Source: an uncultured beta proteobacterium (lineage in GTDB: Bacteria; Pseudomonadota; Gammaproteobacteria; Burkholderiales; Burkholderiaceae). From it: 64,000 nucleotides of DNA. The notes beneath the pieces were generated by a model. It was given only the letters and a program-made list of their open reading frames with translations, was not told the DNA's origin and made no database searches. How positions within the stretch are numbered: position 1 is the stretch's first letter; each line of letters begins with the position of its first letter. A program made the translations under genes and the position numbers. Positions 8,646 to 17,275 of this stretch are shown one piece after another. The stretch lies in the NCBI GenBank assembly GCA_903858445.1, contig CAIOIX010000160.1:1-64000 (forward strand), read 5' to 3'.

Positions 8646-9125
8646 ATGAGGCGCGTGGCTATTGGTCTTGCGCTTGGCTTATGTTTTGTGACTGAGGTTT
8701 TTGCCCATAGTGCGAATCAATTTGATTCAAAACTGATTGGTAGGTGGGTGGTGGATAGTCAGTCCATGTGCACTAACTTAAAGTTCAAGAATGCTGGTGT
8801 TTATTATTTTTACGATAAAAATGGTAAATTGGTGAGTGAACTACGGCTGCCAAATAATAATCAAGTGCAGGTTGTAAAACGCTCATCCTATAAATCTATT
8901 GCAGTATTTGATGAGACAAGCCTCGTTATTAAGACTGTTGCCCAGTCTGAGAACTTGCAAACTAAAGATACTTATCTCACAACATCCTTGATTCAGTTCT
9001 CCGAAGACTTTATGGTGCAATCCATCCTGGATCAAAGTATGAACGGGGTCTTTAATATTAGGGACAGCATTGTTTTGGCGACAAAACAAAAGCAGTCATC
9101 TTTTTATAAATGTGAATCCGAATAG
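8646..9125 (+). CDS. Hypothetical exported protein downstream of ccmI
   Basis: No family recognised. The ORF track starts at a GTG (8619) touching the ccmI stop, but the ATG at 8646 gives a clean signal peptide (MRRVAIGLALGLCFVTEVFA, then HSANQF), so I prefer it; neither start has a strong ribosome binding site. The mature part of about 140 residues looks beta-rich, like a small lipocalin-type periplasmic protein (LIGRWVVDSQSMCTNLKFKNAG), with two cysteines (MCTN, YKCES) that could form a disulfide. It may be co-transcribed with the ccm operon. Confidence 0.6.
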   Translation: MRRVAIGLALGLCFVTEVFAHSANQFDSKLIGRWVVDSQSMCTNLKFKNAGVYYFYDKNGKLVSELRLPNNNQVQVVKRSSYKSIAVFDETSLVIKTVAQSENLQTKDTYLTTSLIQFSEDFMVQSILDQSMNGVFNIRDSIVLATKQKQSSFYKCESE

Positions 9126-9263
9126 ACCGTTTTAGAACAGTTATTTCGCTATCTTGCAGTGACCAGTAGCTTCTTCGAAAAATCTTTTCGGTTTTGATTA
9201 TGAAGTGTTTTTTGCTCTATATTTTAGGGGTAGAACACAGCATAAAAAATACCAAATCGTTTC

Positions 9264-9277
9264 TTGATTTGCATCAA
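9264..9277 (+). promoter_or_regulatory. FNR/Anr box upstream of the nitronate monooxygenase-RNR operon
   Basis: TTGATTTGCATCAA is a perfect match to the FNR consensus TTGAT-N4-ATCAA. Its centre (9270.5) would place a class II promoter start near 9312. CATCAT at 9300-9305 (4 of 6 matches) is positioned as the -10 element, about 60 b before the start codon at 9368. This suggests anaerobic activation by the Fnr encoded at 29982-30755. Confidence 0.75.
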
Positions 9278-9367
9278 AACCGTTCACTAGGACTGCCTTC
9301 ATCATGCTTTGATGGTTAAATTTCTCATAAGTCAAAGTAGGCGCCGCTTGGTGCTGGAGGGGTATTA

Positions 9368-10591
9368 ATGGAGGTTCGGGTCCCAGTGAGTTTTGCTCTG
9401 CCTTTGAAAAGAAGTGGGTTAAATTCACTTGTCATCAAAGGCAAAAGTATTCTTCCTATTGTTCAAGGGGGTATGGGTGTTGGAGTATCCGCCCATAAGT
9501 TAGCAGGTGCAGTTGCATCATGTGGCGGCATGGGTACGATCTCCTCCATTGACCTGAGGCGTCTTCACCCTGACTTAATGGAGAAAACCAAGTCTCTGTT
9601 GCCATCACCTGAGAGTAAAGCACTGATCAACCAGGCCAATATAGAAGCGCTCGCTAGAGAAATCCAGTTGACCAAAACAATGGCAATGGGGCGAGGCATG
9701 ATTGCGGTGAACATCATGCGCGCTGTAAATGAGTACATCCCTTATGTGAAGTGCTCTTTGGAGAATGGCGTTGATGCTATTGTGGTGGGCGCAGGCTTAC
9801 CGCTGGATTTGCCAGATCTGACTGCAGATTATCCAAATGTTGCCTTGATTCCAATTCTTTCTGAATCACGGGGTATTCATTTACTATTGCGTAAGTGGGA
9901 AAAGAAAGGGCGCTTGCCTGATGCCATCATTATTGAGCATCCGCGTTTAGCTGGTGGTCACGTTGGCGCTGCCAGTATTGAAGATATTAACAATCCCAAG
10001 TTTAATTTTGAAAATGTCATTCCGGAAACGCTTGCCATCTTTAAGGCAATGGGCTTGGAGGGTAAGATTCCATTAATTCCAGCTGGTGGCATCAGTAGCT
10101 ACGAAGATATTAAGCGATTGCAGGATTTGGGTGCTTCTGGAGTGCAATTGGGCACTGCTTTTGCAGTCACTGCCGAAGGTGATGCAAGTGATAGCTTTAA
10201 GAAAGTCTTAGCGGATGCAGGCCCTGAAGATATGGTGAACTTCTTGAGTGCTGCTGGCCTTCCTGCCAGAGCTGTCAAAACTCCTTGGCTCAAAAAGTAC
10301 ATTGAAGTCTTGCCAATACTTCAGGGGGTTGCCAGAAAGAAACCCCGTTGCACCATGATTTTTGATTGCCTGCATGATTGTGGTCTGCGCGATGGAAATA
10401 ATCAGTGGGGTCAATTCTGCATTGATAAAGTATTAGGTAGCGCCTTGGTAGGTAATGTGCAAAAAGGTCTCTTCTTTCGTGGGGCTGGGGCACTTCCTTT
10501 TGGTAGCCAAATTAAATCCGTAAATGAATTAATGAACAAACTTTTAGAGAAATCTTTGGAGCCTTTAGCTTATGTCAATCCAGCCAATTAG
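9368..10591 (+). CDS. Nitronate monooxygenase / 2-nitropropane dioxygenase-like FMN oxidoreductase
   Basis: A 407-residue TIM-barrel flavoprotein. The N-terminus has the family motif PIVQGGMGVGVSAHKLAGAVA. The FMN phosphate-binding region reads IPAGGISSYEDI and GASGVQLGTAFAVT, and IIEHPRLAGGHVG matches the conserved GGH element. Compared with the common 320-360 residue forms it has a C-terminal extension with clustered cysteines (RCTMIFDCLHDCG and FCIDKV). GGAGG ends 7 b upstream of the ATG, a good ribosome binding site. It overlaps the RNR gene by 20 bp and lies behind an FNR box. The substrate is unknown; a role in nitronate detoxification is only family inference. Confidence 0.85.
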   Translation: MEVRVPVSFALPLKRSGLNSLVIKGKSILPIVQGGMGVGVSAHKLAGAVASCGGMGTISSIDLRRLHPDLMEKTKSLLPSPESKALINQANIEALAREIQLTKTMAMGRGMIAVNIMRAVNEYIPYVKCSLENGVDAIVVGAGLPLDLPDLTADYPNVALIPILSESRGIHLLLRKWEKKGRLPDAIIIEHPRLAGGHVGAASIEDINNPKFNFENVIPETLAIFKAMGLEGKIPLIPAGGISSYEDIKRLQDLGASGVQLGTAFAVTAEGDASDSFKKVLADAGPEDMVNFLSAAGLPARAVKTPWLKKYIEVLPILQGVARKKPRCTMIFDCLHDCGLRDGNNQWGQFCIDKVLGSALVGNVQKGLFFRGAGALPFGSQIKSVNELMNKLLEKSLEPLAYVNPAN

Positions 10592-13500
10592 CACCGATGT
10601 ACTTATTGAAAAATATGCCAAAGATGGAGAATCTGAACCAGATCAAATTTTTCAGCGCGTTGCGAAAGGCCTATCTATTGTTGAGGATGTCGCCATTCGA
10701 GCTGATGTTGAGAAATTATTTTTAGAGAATTTGCGTAATGGTGCGATTGGCGCCGGTCGCATCATGAGTGCCGCCGGTACAGATATTCAAGCGACACTGA
10801 TCAATTGTTTTGTGCAGCCCGTAGGCGATTGTATCCAAGGCTTCGATGCCGATGGTTTCCCAGGTATTTATGAGGCTCTTAAGCAGGCTGCAGAGACAAT
10901 GCGTCGCGGTGGTGGCGTTGGTTATGATTTTTCACGCATTCGTCCAAAAGGTGCTGAAGTTAAGGGGACGGCATCCATTGCTTCTGGTCCGTGTAGCTAT
11001 ATCAATGTATTTGATATGTCTTGTTCGACAGTCGAAAGTGCTGGCGCAAGGCGCGGTGCACAGATGGGTGTCTTGAGAATTGATCACCCCGATATTTTTG
11101 AGTTCATTACCGCCAAGAGAACTGCTGGTCGTTGGAATAACTTCAATGTTTCCGTGGGAGTTTCTAGCGCTTTCATGAAGGCGGTAGAAGGCAATCAACA
11201 TTGGGAACTAGTTCACAAGGCACGGCCTGCCAAAAATGTGATTGCCGATGGCGCCTATCAAAGAGCTGATGGTCTATGGGTTTATCGCAAGGCGGAGGCT
11301 AAAGAAATCTGGGAAGCAGTTATGCAGTCTGCCTATGATTTTGCAGAGCCTGGTATCTTATTTTTAGACAACATTAATCGTGACAATAACTTAAATTATT
11401 GCGAAAGTATTTCCGCCACGAATCCCTGTGTTACGGCCGATACCCGTTTGGCCACCCAGTTTGGATTGGTGCGCATTGGAGAGTTATTTACTTCTGGCCA
11501 AGATTTAGAGGTAACGGTTGATAATCGCGCTTTAGGCTTAGAAAATACTGGCACGCAAGTTAGAAAGGCAACCCCTGCCTTTCTAACTTCCCATAATGCA
11601 GAGGTATTTGAAGTGATTACCGCTGCGGGCTACATCATTAAGGCGACTGCCTGGCATGATTTCTATTCCTCCAAGGGAAAAGTAAAGTTGGCCGACCTTG
11701 TTGTTGGAGACAGTCTTTATATACAGTCTGGAAAAGGCCAGTTTGGCAAAGCAGGCAGTGGAGATTTGGGTTTTTTGATGGGGTTAATTGCCGGTGATGG
11801 GCACTTTACAAATCGCGGCAAAGGTGTGCAGGGCGCTGTTGTCAGTCTGTGGGGGGAAGATAAGGCGCTTGCTGGTCAAATTTGTGAAATTATTCATTCC
11901 CTCATTGGTGGTCAGTCCACAAATCAACGAGAGTATCGAGTTAGCCCTGTTGCTGTCCCTGAGCGGGATATGGTATTTATACGATCCACTATATTAGCTC
12001 GTATTTTGAATCTTTATAGTTTCAATGGTCAAACGAAGTTAATTGTTCCCAATGTTATTTGGACGGGTACAGAGGGATGCGTCAAGGCCTACCTGCAGGG
12101 TTTATTCCAGGCTGATGGAACGGTAAATGTTAGCTCTAACTCAAACAGTTGCTCCATTCGATTAAATTCTTCATGCGAGCCCTTTTTGAGCGAAGTGCAA
12201 ATTCTCCTTTCAAACTTTGGTATTTTTAGTGCGCTACATTTAAGAAGGGAATCTGGCATTAGAGAATTACCGGATGGTAAAGGGGGGTGCAAGGATTATT
12301 TATGTAAAGATAATTTCGAGTTAGTGATTGATGGGGAGTCGCGCGAACGCTTTATGTCTGATATTGGCTTTGCACTTCCAAAAAAATCAGAAAAATACAA
12401 TGCATGGGTTAAGGGTAAGGCGCTGGCTAAAACACAATCCTTTCGATCGGACATTATCTCCATTGAGTCCGTTGGATATGAGCCGGTATTCGATGTAACC
12501 CAGGTTGATAACAATACAGTTATTTTTAACGGGTTAGTAACTGGACAATGTGGTGAACAACCATTACCACCTTATGGTTGTTGCGATTTAGGGCCAGTCA
12601 TTCTTCCTCGTTTTATCAGAAATCCTTTTGGATTTGCGGGTGAGCCTAGTTTTGATTTCGCGGCGTTCATATCGGTGGTCAAGATTCAGGTGCGGATGTT
12701 GGACAATGTTTTAGATGCCACTTACTGGCCTTTGCCTGAACAGAAGGAGGAGGCTAGAATTAAGCGCCGCATCGGCGTGGGCTTCACTGGACTTGGCGAT
12801 GCGCTTGTCATGTTGAAGCTTCCTTATAACGAAGAGGGTGCTCGTATTGTTGCGGCAAAGATTGCTCGCGTCATGCGGGACGCTGCCTACGAAGCCTCGG
12901 TGGAGTTGGCAAAAGAGAAAGGTGCCTTCCCCAGTTTAGAGGTTGATAAATACTTGGGTAGCGATAGCTTTGTTAGTCGCTTGGATGACAAGCTCAAAAA
13001 TGATATTCGCCAGTTTGGTATTCGCAATAGTCATTTGCTATCGATCGCACCAACCGGCACTGTAAGTTTGGCATTTGCTGATAATGCTTCTAATGGTATT
13101 GAGCCAGCATTTTCATGGGTGTATCGTCGTAAGAAGCGCGAAGCAGATGGCAGTACTACTGAGTATGCTGTTGAGGATCATGCATGGCGCTTGTATCGAG
13201 AGTTGGGTGGTGATATTGAAAAGCTGCCAAAGTATTTTGTTTCTGCTTTAGAGATGTCGGCTACCGATCACATTGCTATGATGGAAGCAGTGCAGCCATT
13301 TATTGATACTGCAATCTCAAAGACTGTGAATGTTCCAGTCAACTATCCTTACGATGACTTTAAGAGTCTGTATACCCAGGCATGGCGTGCAAACTTGAAG
13401 GGCTTAGCAACTTATCGCCCAAATAGTATTTTAGGTTCGGTGTTGGATCTTGGTCCTAGTAAGGAAGATTCAGCGGAGTCCAATGAGGGCGTTGCTGATC

Positions 13501-14081
13501 CAATGAGAATCGTCGTGGAAAGCCGTCCCAAAGGAATCTTGCCTGCTGTCGCTGAAAAAATTGAGTACTGGACGCAAGAAGGGCATAAGACCTTGTATCT
13601 CGTGGTGTCTTTTATTACACTTCCAGTGAAAAGTGAGGCTGGTGGCACCATTGAGCGGGCGATTGAGTTCTTTATGCCGGTTGGTCAAAATGGCGAATCG
13701 CAACAATGGATTACATCAAGCATGCGCCTACTTTCACTGGCGGCACGTGGAGGATTTTTAGAGCGCGCTCTCAGTGATATGCGCAAAGTAGCCTGGGATA
13801 GGGGTGCAGTAAGACTGGGCACCTTTGAGAAAATTGATGGTACTCGTATGCCTTTGTGGCATGACTCAGAAGTTGCAGCTATCGCCTACGCTATCCAAAA
13901 TATTATTGAACGCCGCAATGGCGCTGCTACGAATGATCTTTCAGAGGCCCCTATTCGCGGGGCATCTACTCCACCTGTGATGGTAGGAAAAAAGTGTGGT
14001 GAATGTGGCGCACATGCAGTGATCCGCAAGGATGGTTGTGACTATTGCACTCAATGCGGACACCTAGGAACTTGTGGCTAG
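10572..14081 (+). CDS. nrdJ: Class II (adenosylcobalamin-dependent) ribonucleoside-diphosphate reductase, intein-containing precursor
   Basis: A 1169-residue precursor: N-extein residues 1-285, intein 286-659, C-extein 660-1169 (795 residues after splicing). The host has the first redox cysteine region (LINCFVQPVGDC), RRGGGVGYDFSRIRPKG, and the catalytic N-x-C-x-E of the RNR family rebuilt by splicing as NP-CGEQPLPPYGCC. The effector and substrate loops lie in HLLSIAPTGTVSLA. The C-terminus is a zinc-ribbon-like tail (KKCGECGAHAVIRKDGCDYCTQCGHLGTCG), typical of NrdJ. It makes deoxyribonucleotides with or without oxygen, using B12. The start lies inside the upstream gene (20 bp overlap), implying coupling. 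No nrdB partner is nearby, as expected for class II. Confidence 0.93.
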   Translation: MSIQPISTDVLIEKYAKDGESEPDQIFQRVAKGLSIVEDVAIRADVEKLFLENLRNGAIGAGRIMSAAGTDIQATLINCFVQPVGDCIQGFDADGFPGIYEALKQAAETMRRGGGVGYDFSRIRPKGAEVKGTASIASGPCSYINVFDMSCSTVESAGARRGAQMGVLRIDHPDIFEFITAKRTAGRWNNFNVSVGVSSAFMKAVEGNQHWELVHKARPAKNVIADGAYQRADGLWVYRKAEAKEIWEAVMQSAYDFAEPGILFLDNINRDNNLNYCESISATNPCVTADTRLATQFGLVRIGELFTSGQDLEVTVDNRALGLENTGTQVRKATPAFLTSHNAEVFEVITAAGYIIKATAWHDFYSSKGKVKLADLVVGDSLYIQSGKGQFGKAGSGDLGFLMGLIAGDGHFTNRGKGVQGAVVSLWGEDKALAGQICEIIHSLIGGQSTNQREYRVSPVAVPERDMVFIRSTILARILNLYSFNGQTKLIVPNVIWTGTEGCVKAYLQGLFQADGTVNVSSNSNSCSIRLNSSCEPFLSEVQILLSNFGIFSALHLRRESGIRELPDGKGGCKDYLCKDNFELVIDGESRERFMSDIGFALPKKSEKYNAWVKGKALAKTQSFRSDIISIESVGYEPVFDVTQVDNNTVIFNGLVTGQCGEQPLPPYGCCDLGPVILPRFIRNPFGFAGEPSFDFAAFISVVKIQVRMLDNVLDATYWPLPEQKEEARIKRRIGVGFTGLGDALVMLKLPYNEEGARIVAAKIARVMRDAAYEASVELAKEKGAFPSLEVDKYLGSDSFVSRLDDKLKNDIRQFGIRNSHLLSIAPTGTVSLAFADNASNGIEPAFSWVYRRKKREADGSTTEYAVEDHAWRLYRELGGDIEKLPKYFVSALEMSATDHIAMMEAVQPFIDTAISKTVNVPVNYPYDDFKSLYTQAWRANLKGLATYRPNSILGSVLDLGPSKEDSAESNEGVADPMRIVVESRPKGILPAVAEKIEYWTQEGHKTLYLVVSFITLPVKSEAGGTIERAIEFFMPVGQNGESQQWITSSMRLLSLAARGGFLERALSDMRKVAWDRGAVRLGTFEKIDGTRMPLWHDSEVAAIAYAIQNIIERRNGAATNDLSEAPIRGASTPPVMVGKKCGECGAHAVIRKDGCDYCTQCGHLGTCG
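11427..12548 (+). mobile_element. LAGLIDADG homing intein inserted at the catalytic cysteine of NrdJ
   Basis: 374 codons between ATNP and CGEQPLPPYG. Splicing block A is CVTADTRLATQFGLVRIGELF with Cys1; block B contains TAWHDF (TxxH). The two dodecapeptide endonuclease motifs are LMGLIAGDG (precursor residues 402-410) and LQGLFQADG (508-516). The C-terminal blocks are YEPVFDVTQVDNNTVIFNGLVTGQ. The last residue is Gln instead of the usual Asn and the penultimate residue is Gly instead of His. The +1 residue is the RNR thiyl-radical cysteine, so unspliced protein should be inactive. Both endonuclease motifs keep an acidic residue, so homing activity may persist. Confidence 0.93.
11557..11589 (+). 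repeat. Perfect 14-bp inverted repeat inside the intein coding sequence
   Basis: AAGTTAGAAAGGCA and TGCCTTTCTAACTT are exact reverse complements around the five-base loop ACCCC. The region encodes intein residues QVRKATPAFLTS, just before block B. No T tract follows, so it is not a standard terminator. Confidence 0.9.
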
Positions 14082-14090
14082 CTGTAGCGA

Positions 14091-14852
14091 TTAGCCCCTG
14101 CCAACAAAAGGCATGTTCGTAGCCATAATAGTCATGGAAAGGATATTACTTTCTAGGGGCAGTTGAGCCATATGCAAGACTGCCTCACCCACATGATCAA
14201 CATCCATACGGGGTTCAACCTTGATAGACAGATCAGCTTGAATGATCCCAGCAGCCATGCGATCGGTCATTTCTGTAGCTGCATTACCAATATCAATTTG
14301 GCCGCAAGCAATATTAAAGGGGCGTCCATCTAGAGCGATCGTTTTAGTAAGCCCACTGATGGCATGTTTGGTTGCAGTGTAGGGAGCTGACATGGGGCGA
14401 GGCGCATGTGCAGAGATTGAGCCATTGTTAATAATTCTGCCGCCTTGAGGTGATTGGGCTTTCATCATACGGATAGCTTCTTGTGAGCAGAGAAAGGCGC
14501 CACAGAGGTTGGTGTTTACGACATTCATCCACTGCTCGTAAGTCAAATCTTCCATCGGGATAGCTGGGGCACCCATGCCAGCATTATTAAAAAGGATATC
14601 GATACGACCAAAGTGTTTTTTAATATCTGAGAACAGGGCTTTGACTTGTTCTGGTTTGCCTACATCGCAAGTAACTGCGAGACAGTTTTCTGAACTTCCG
14701 CCAATATCAATAATGGCCTTTTGAAGCTTTTCTAGATTGCGGCCAGTGAGGACCACTTTGTATCCGCCTTTGATTAGTGCTTTGGCGGCCGCTCTACCGA
14801 TTCCGGCTCCGGCGCCTGTTACTAAAGCAACCTTATTTTGTGATTGGTTCAT
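14091..14852 (-). CDS. SDR-family NAD(P)-dependent oxidoreductase
   Basis: A 253-residue classical short-chain dehydrogenase. The cofactor motif is TGAGAGIG (residues 13-20), with NNAG near 90, the catalytic serine in IINNGSISA and YTATK as the active-site Tyr-Lys pair. Rossmann-fold enzymes of this size reduce or oxidise alcohols and ketones; the substrate cannot be read from sequence. It converges on nrdJ with a 9-bp gap and diverges from the TAXI gene at 14968. Confidence 0.9.
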   Translation of the reverse strand: MNQSQNKVALVTGAGAGIGRAAAKALIKGGYKVVLTGRNLEKLQKAIIDIGGSSENCLAVTCDVGKPEQVKALFSDIKKHFGRIDILFNNAGMGAPAIPMEDLTYEQWMNVVNTNLCGAFLCSQEAIRMMKAQSPQGGRIINNGSISAHAPRPMSAPYTATKHAISGLTKTIALDGRPFNIACGQIDIGNAATEMTDRMAAGIIQADLSIKVEPRMDVDHVGEAVLHMAQLPLESNILSMTIMATNMPFVGRG

Positions 14853-14918
14853 TGCTGTCTCGATGGTTGTCTGAAAAGTGACATCTTATCTTGAATTATT
14901 TCCTTGGATTGCATTCTT

Positions 14919-14946
14919 TTGTGAATTTTGGGGGTCGGGGCATAAT
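14919..14946 (+). promoter_or_regulatory. Putative sigma70 promoter of the TAXI gene
   Basis: TTGTGA (14919-14924), a 16-base spacer and CATAAT (14941-14946) give 4/6 and 5/6 matches. The predicted transcript start near 14953 lies downstream of the GTG at 14878 used in the ORF track, supporting the ATG at 14968. Confidence 0.4.
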
Positions 14947-14967
14947 GCAAAAAAGAAAAGATATTTT

Positions 14968-16272
14968 ATGAATTTCCTACGCAAACAACTCTATAACCCC
15001 ATAGCCATTGGTTTGGCGATTCTGCTACTGATTGCCGCAATCTTCGGCATGCTGTGGATTCTGGTGCCACCACCTCCGAAAACCCTAGAGATGGCTACCG
15101 GCTTTCCTACGGGTCTTTATTACCATTTTGGCGAGCGTTTAAAGGGTGCCCTTGCTAAAGAGGGCGTGACACTGGAGCTTAAGACTACTGGCGGCACCAT
15201 TGATAATTTGGCCTTGTTAAATGATCGAAGCTCCGGAGTGGACTTTGCGATGGTGCAGGGTGGGGTTGCTGATATCTCCCAGTACCCAAATTTAGTTTCC
15301 ATCGCTGGTATGTTTTATGAACCGATTTGGATTTGGTATCGTGAACCAGCATTTAAAGCGGATGGCGGTCGGCTGAGCATCTTAAGTCAATTAAAAGGTA
15401 AGCGCATCTCGATAGGTAATATTGGTAGTGGCACATTAGCCTTGAGCAATGCTTTACTAAAGGCCAGCGGTATGAGCGACGAACAGTTGCACGCGGAAAA
15501 ACTCAAACCCGATGAGGCCCTGGAAAAACTAAAGAATGGTGAGTTAGATGCTGTGTTTATTGTTGCGGCAGCTGAGGCACCGATTTTAGAAAAGTTTTAC
15601 GCCATTCCTGGAATACGCTTAATGAGTTTTGAGCAAGCGGATGCGTATACCCGCAACTTACCTTATCTCTCAAAGGTCAATATTCCGAGGGGGGTAATTA
15701 GCATTGCCAATGATCTACCTCGGCAAGATATCCAAGTATTGGCGCCAACGGCAACCCTGGTGGGGCATTCTGATGTGAGCCCGGCCCTAGTGAGTTTGTT
15801 GTTGAGTGACACGTATGACATTCTGAAATCGTATTCTCGCTTGCAAAAAGCTGGGGAGTTTCCGTCGGCTGTGGGCTTGGATTTTCCATTGCAGGCTGAC
15901 GCTGAGATTTATCTTAAAGATGGACCTTCACTCTTGCATCGGTATCTGCCATTCTGGACTGCTGTTTGGGTTGGCCGATTTGTGAAGATTGTGATCCCAT
16001 TGCTAGTAATTTTGATCCCTCTCTTTACTTATATACCTGCTGCTAAAAATCTCATCTTGCGTCTGAAACTTTCTCAAGTGTATGAGGAGCTCAAGATGCT
16101 GGAAAAGAATGCGTCTAATCCAGATTTGCGCGAGAAAAACTTCAAAGATTTAGAGGTTATAGAAAGGCGGGTCGCTCAGATGAAGGTGGCAAGACTTGAT
16201 GCCAAGGAGCTCTATGATCTCAAGGCCCACGTCAGTGATACTCGTAATCGACTGCATTTGATTCAGAAATAA
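14968..16272 (+). CDS. TAXI-family substrate-binding protein with C-terminal membrane anchor and coiled coil
   Basis: A 434-residue protein from the ATG at 14968 (MNFLRKQLYNPIAIG); the ORF track adds 30 unlikely residues from a GTG. An N-terminal helix (about 12-35) precedes a TAXI-type solute-binding domain (ATGFPTGLYYHFGERLKGALAKEG; GGTIDNLALLNDRSSGVDFAMVQGG; GKRISIGNIGSGTLALSNALL). A second membrane helix follows (FVKIVIPLLVILIPLFTYIPA), then a charged helical tail likely to form a coiled coil. Ordinary TAXI proteins are about 320 residues and free in the periplasm, so this membrane-tethered form with a cytoplasmic tail is unusual. No TRAP permease is adjacent; it may be a sensor or scaffold rather than a transporter subunit. 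Confidence 0.8.
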   Translation: MNFLRKQLYNPIAIGLAILLLIAAIFGMLWILVPPPPKTLEMATGFPTGLYYHFGERLKGALAKEGVTLELKTTGGTIDNLALLNDRSSGVDFAMVQGGVADISQYPNLVSIAGMFYEPIWIWYREPAFKADGGRLSILSQLKGKRISIGNIGSGTLALSNALLKASGMSDEQLHAEKLKPDEALEKLKNGELDAVFIVAAAEAPILEKFYAIPGIRLMSFEQADAYTRNLPYLSKVNIPRGVISIANDLPRQDIQVLAPTATLVGHSDVSPALVSLLLSDTYDILKSYSRLQKAGEFPSAVGLDFPLQADAEIYLKDGPSLLHRYLPFWTAVWVGRFVKIVIPLLVILIPLFTYIPAAKNLILRLKLSQVYEELKMLEKNASNPDLREKNFKDLEVIERRVAQMKVARLDAKELYDLKAHVSDTRNRLHLIQK

Positions 16273-16289
16273 GAACAATAGGGAGTGAT

Positions 16290-17261
16290 ATGGTTAAAGA
16301 AGTGCTCGTGAAGCTGGGTGTAGCTGTAGTCCTTAGCGCGTCAGTTGCGGGGGTGTTTGCGCAATCATACCCAAATAAACCTGTCAGCCTTGTCGTGCCA
16401 CAAGCAGCGGGTGGCACGAACGATATCGTGGCGCGTTTGATTGCACCTTCTCTGGGGGAGATATTGGGCACCTCTATCGTGGTTGAGAATAGACCTGGTG
16501 CTGGCGGTAATATTGGTACGCAAAGTGTGGCGCGCGCAGCAAAGGATGGATATACGCTACTTCTAACGATTAACAGTGCGCAAGCCATTAATCCCGCCTT
16601 GTACAAAAACCCTGGCTTTGACCCTATTAATGATTTTGTACCGTTGTACTACATTGGAGCTACGCCCTATGTATTAGTTACTCCACCAGGCTCCCCATTG
16701 AAAACCTTGGCTGATGTTGTGGCTGCTGCCAAAAAGAGGCCAGGTGAGTTGGCCTATGCATCAGCAGGTAATGGCACTATTAGCCATCTATTAGGTGCCA
16801 TGCTCAATACCAGCGCTGGTATTGATATGCAGCATATTCCTTATAAAGGGGTTGCTCCTGCAATTAATGACGTACTGGGTGGTCAGGTTCCTTTGGCCTT
16901 CGCAAGTCTTCCGTCTGCCCTGAACTACATTAAAGCTGGCAGATTGCAGGCAATCGCGATCAGCTCTGCTAAGCGCTCTAGTGCGGCACCAGAAATTCCG
17001 ACAATTGCAGAAACCTACCCTGATTGTGTAGGCGAAGTTTGGGTTGCTATTTTTGCTCCTGCTGGGACTAACACCATGGCCGTTAAGAAAATTCAGTCTG
17101 CAATGAAGAGTACGCTGGCAATGCCAGAACTTAGGGAGCGGCTTATGGCGCAGGGTTTGGATTTAACGCCTGTACCCCCTGAAAAGTTGGGTCCACTCCT
17201 TAAGGACGAATTGGCTAAATGGCTCAAAATTGTGAAGGCCTCCGGCGCCCAACTAGATTGA
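16290..17261 (+). CDS. Bug-family tripartite tricarboxylate transporter substrate-binding protein
   Basis: A 323-residue periplasmic binding protein with a signal peptide ending GVFAQS, then YPNKPVSLVVPQAAGGTNDIVARLIA, the Bug signature. Later conserved stretches are VENRPGAGGNIGTQSVARAAKDGYTLL and MQHIPYKGVAPAINDVLGGQV. These proteins bind small carboxylates or related compounds for TctAB permeases, but no tctA or tctB is in the window. It lies 17 b after the TAXI gene and 14 b before the 2OG-Fe dioxygenase, so the three may be one operon. Confidence 0.9.
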   Translation: MVKEVLVKLGVAVVLSASVAGVFAQSYPNKPVSLVVPQAAGGTNDIVARLIAPSLGEILGTSIVVENRPGAGGNIGTQSVARAAKDGYTLLLTINSAQAINPALYKNPGFDPINDFVPLYYIGATPYVLVTPPGSPLKTLADVVAAAKKRPGELAYASAGNGTISHLLGAMLNTSAGIDMQHIPYKGVAPAINDVLGGQVPLAFASLPSALNYIKAGRLQAIAISSAKRSSAAPEIPTIAETYPDCVGEVWVAIFAPAGTNTMAVKKIQSAMKSTLAMPELRERLMAQGLDLTPVPPEKLGPLLKDELAKWLKIVKASGAQLD

Positions 17262-17275
17262 CCTAAAATCAGATC

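Noticed and set aside
9126-9367. Possible cobalamin riboswitch before the B12-dependent RNR operon
   Set aside because: No B12-box-like sequence was found; the region is short and contains the FNR site instead.
11788-11997. 69-residue ORF in another frame within the intein as a separate endonuclease gene
   Set aside because: The endonuclease motifs are in the main frame; this ORF has no motif and is a shadow.
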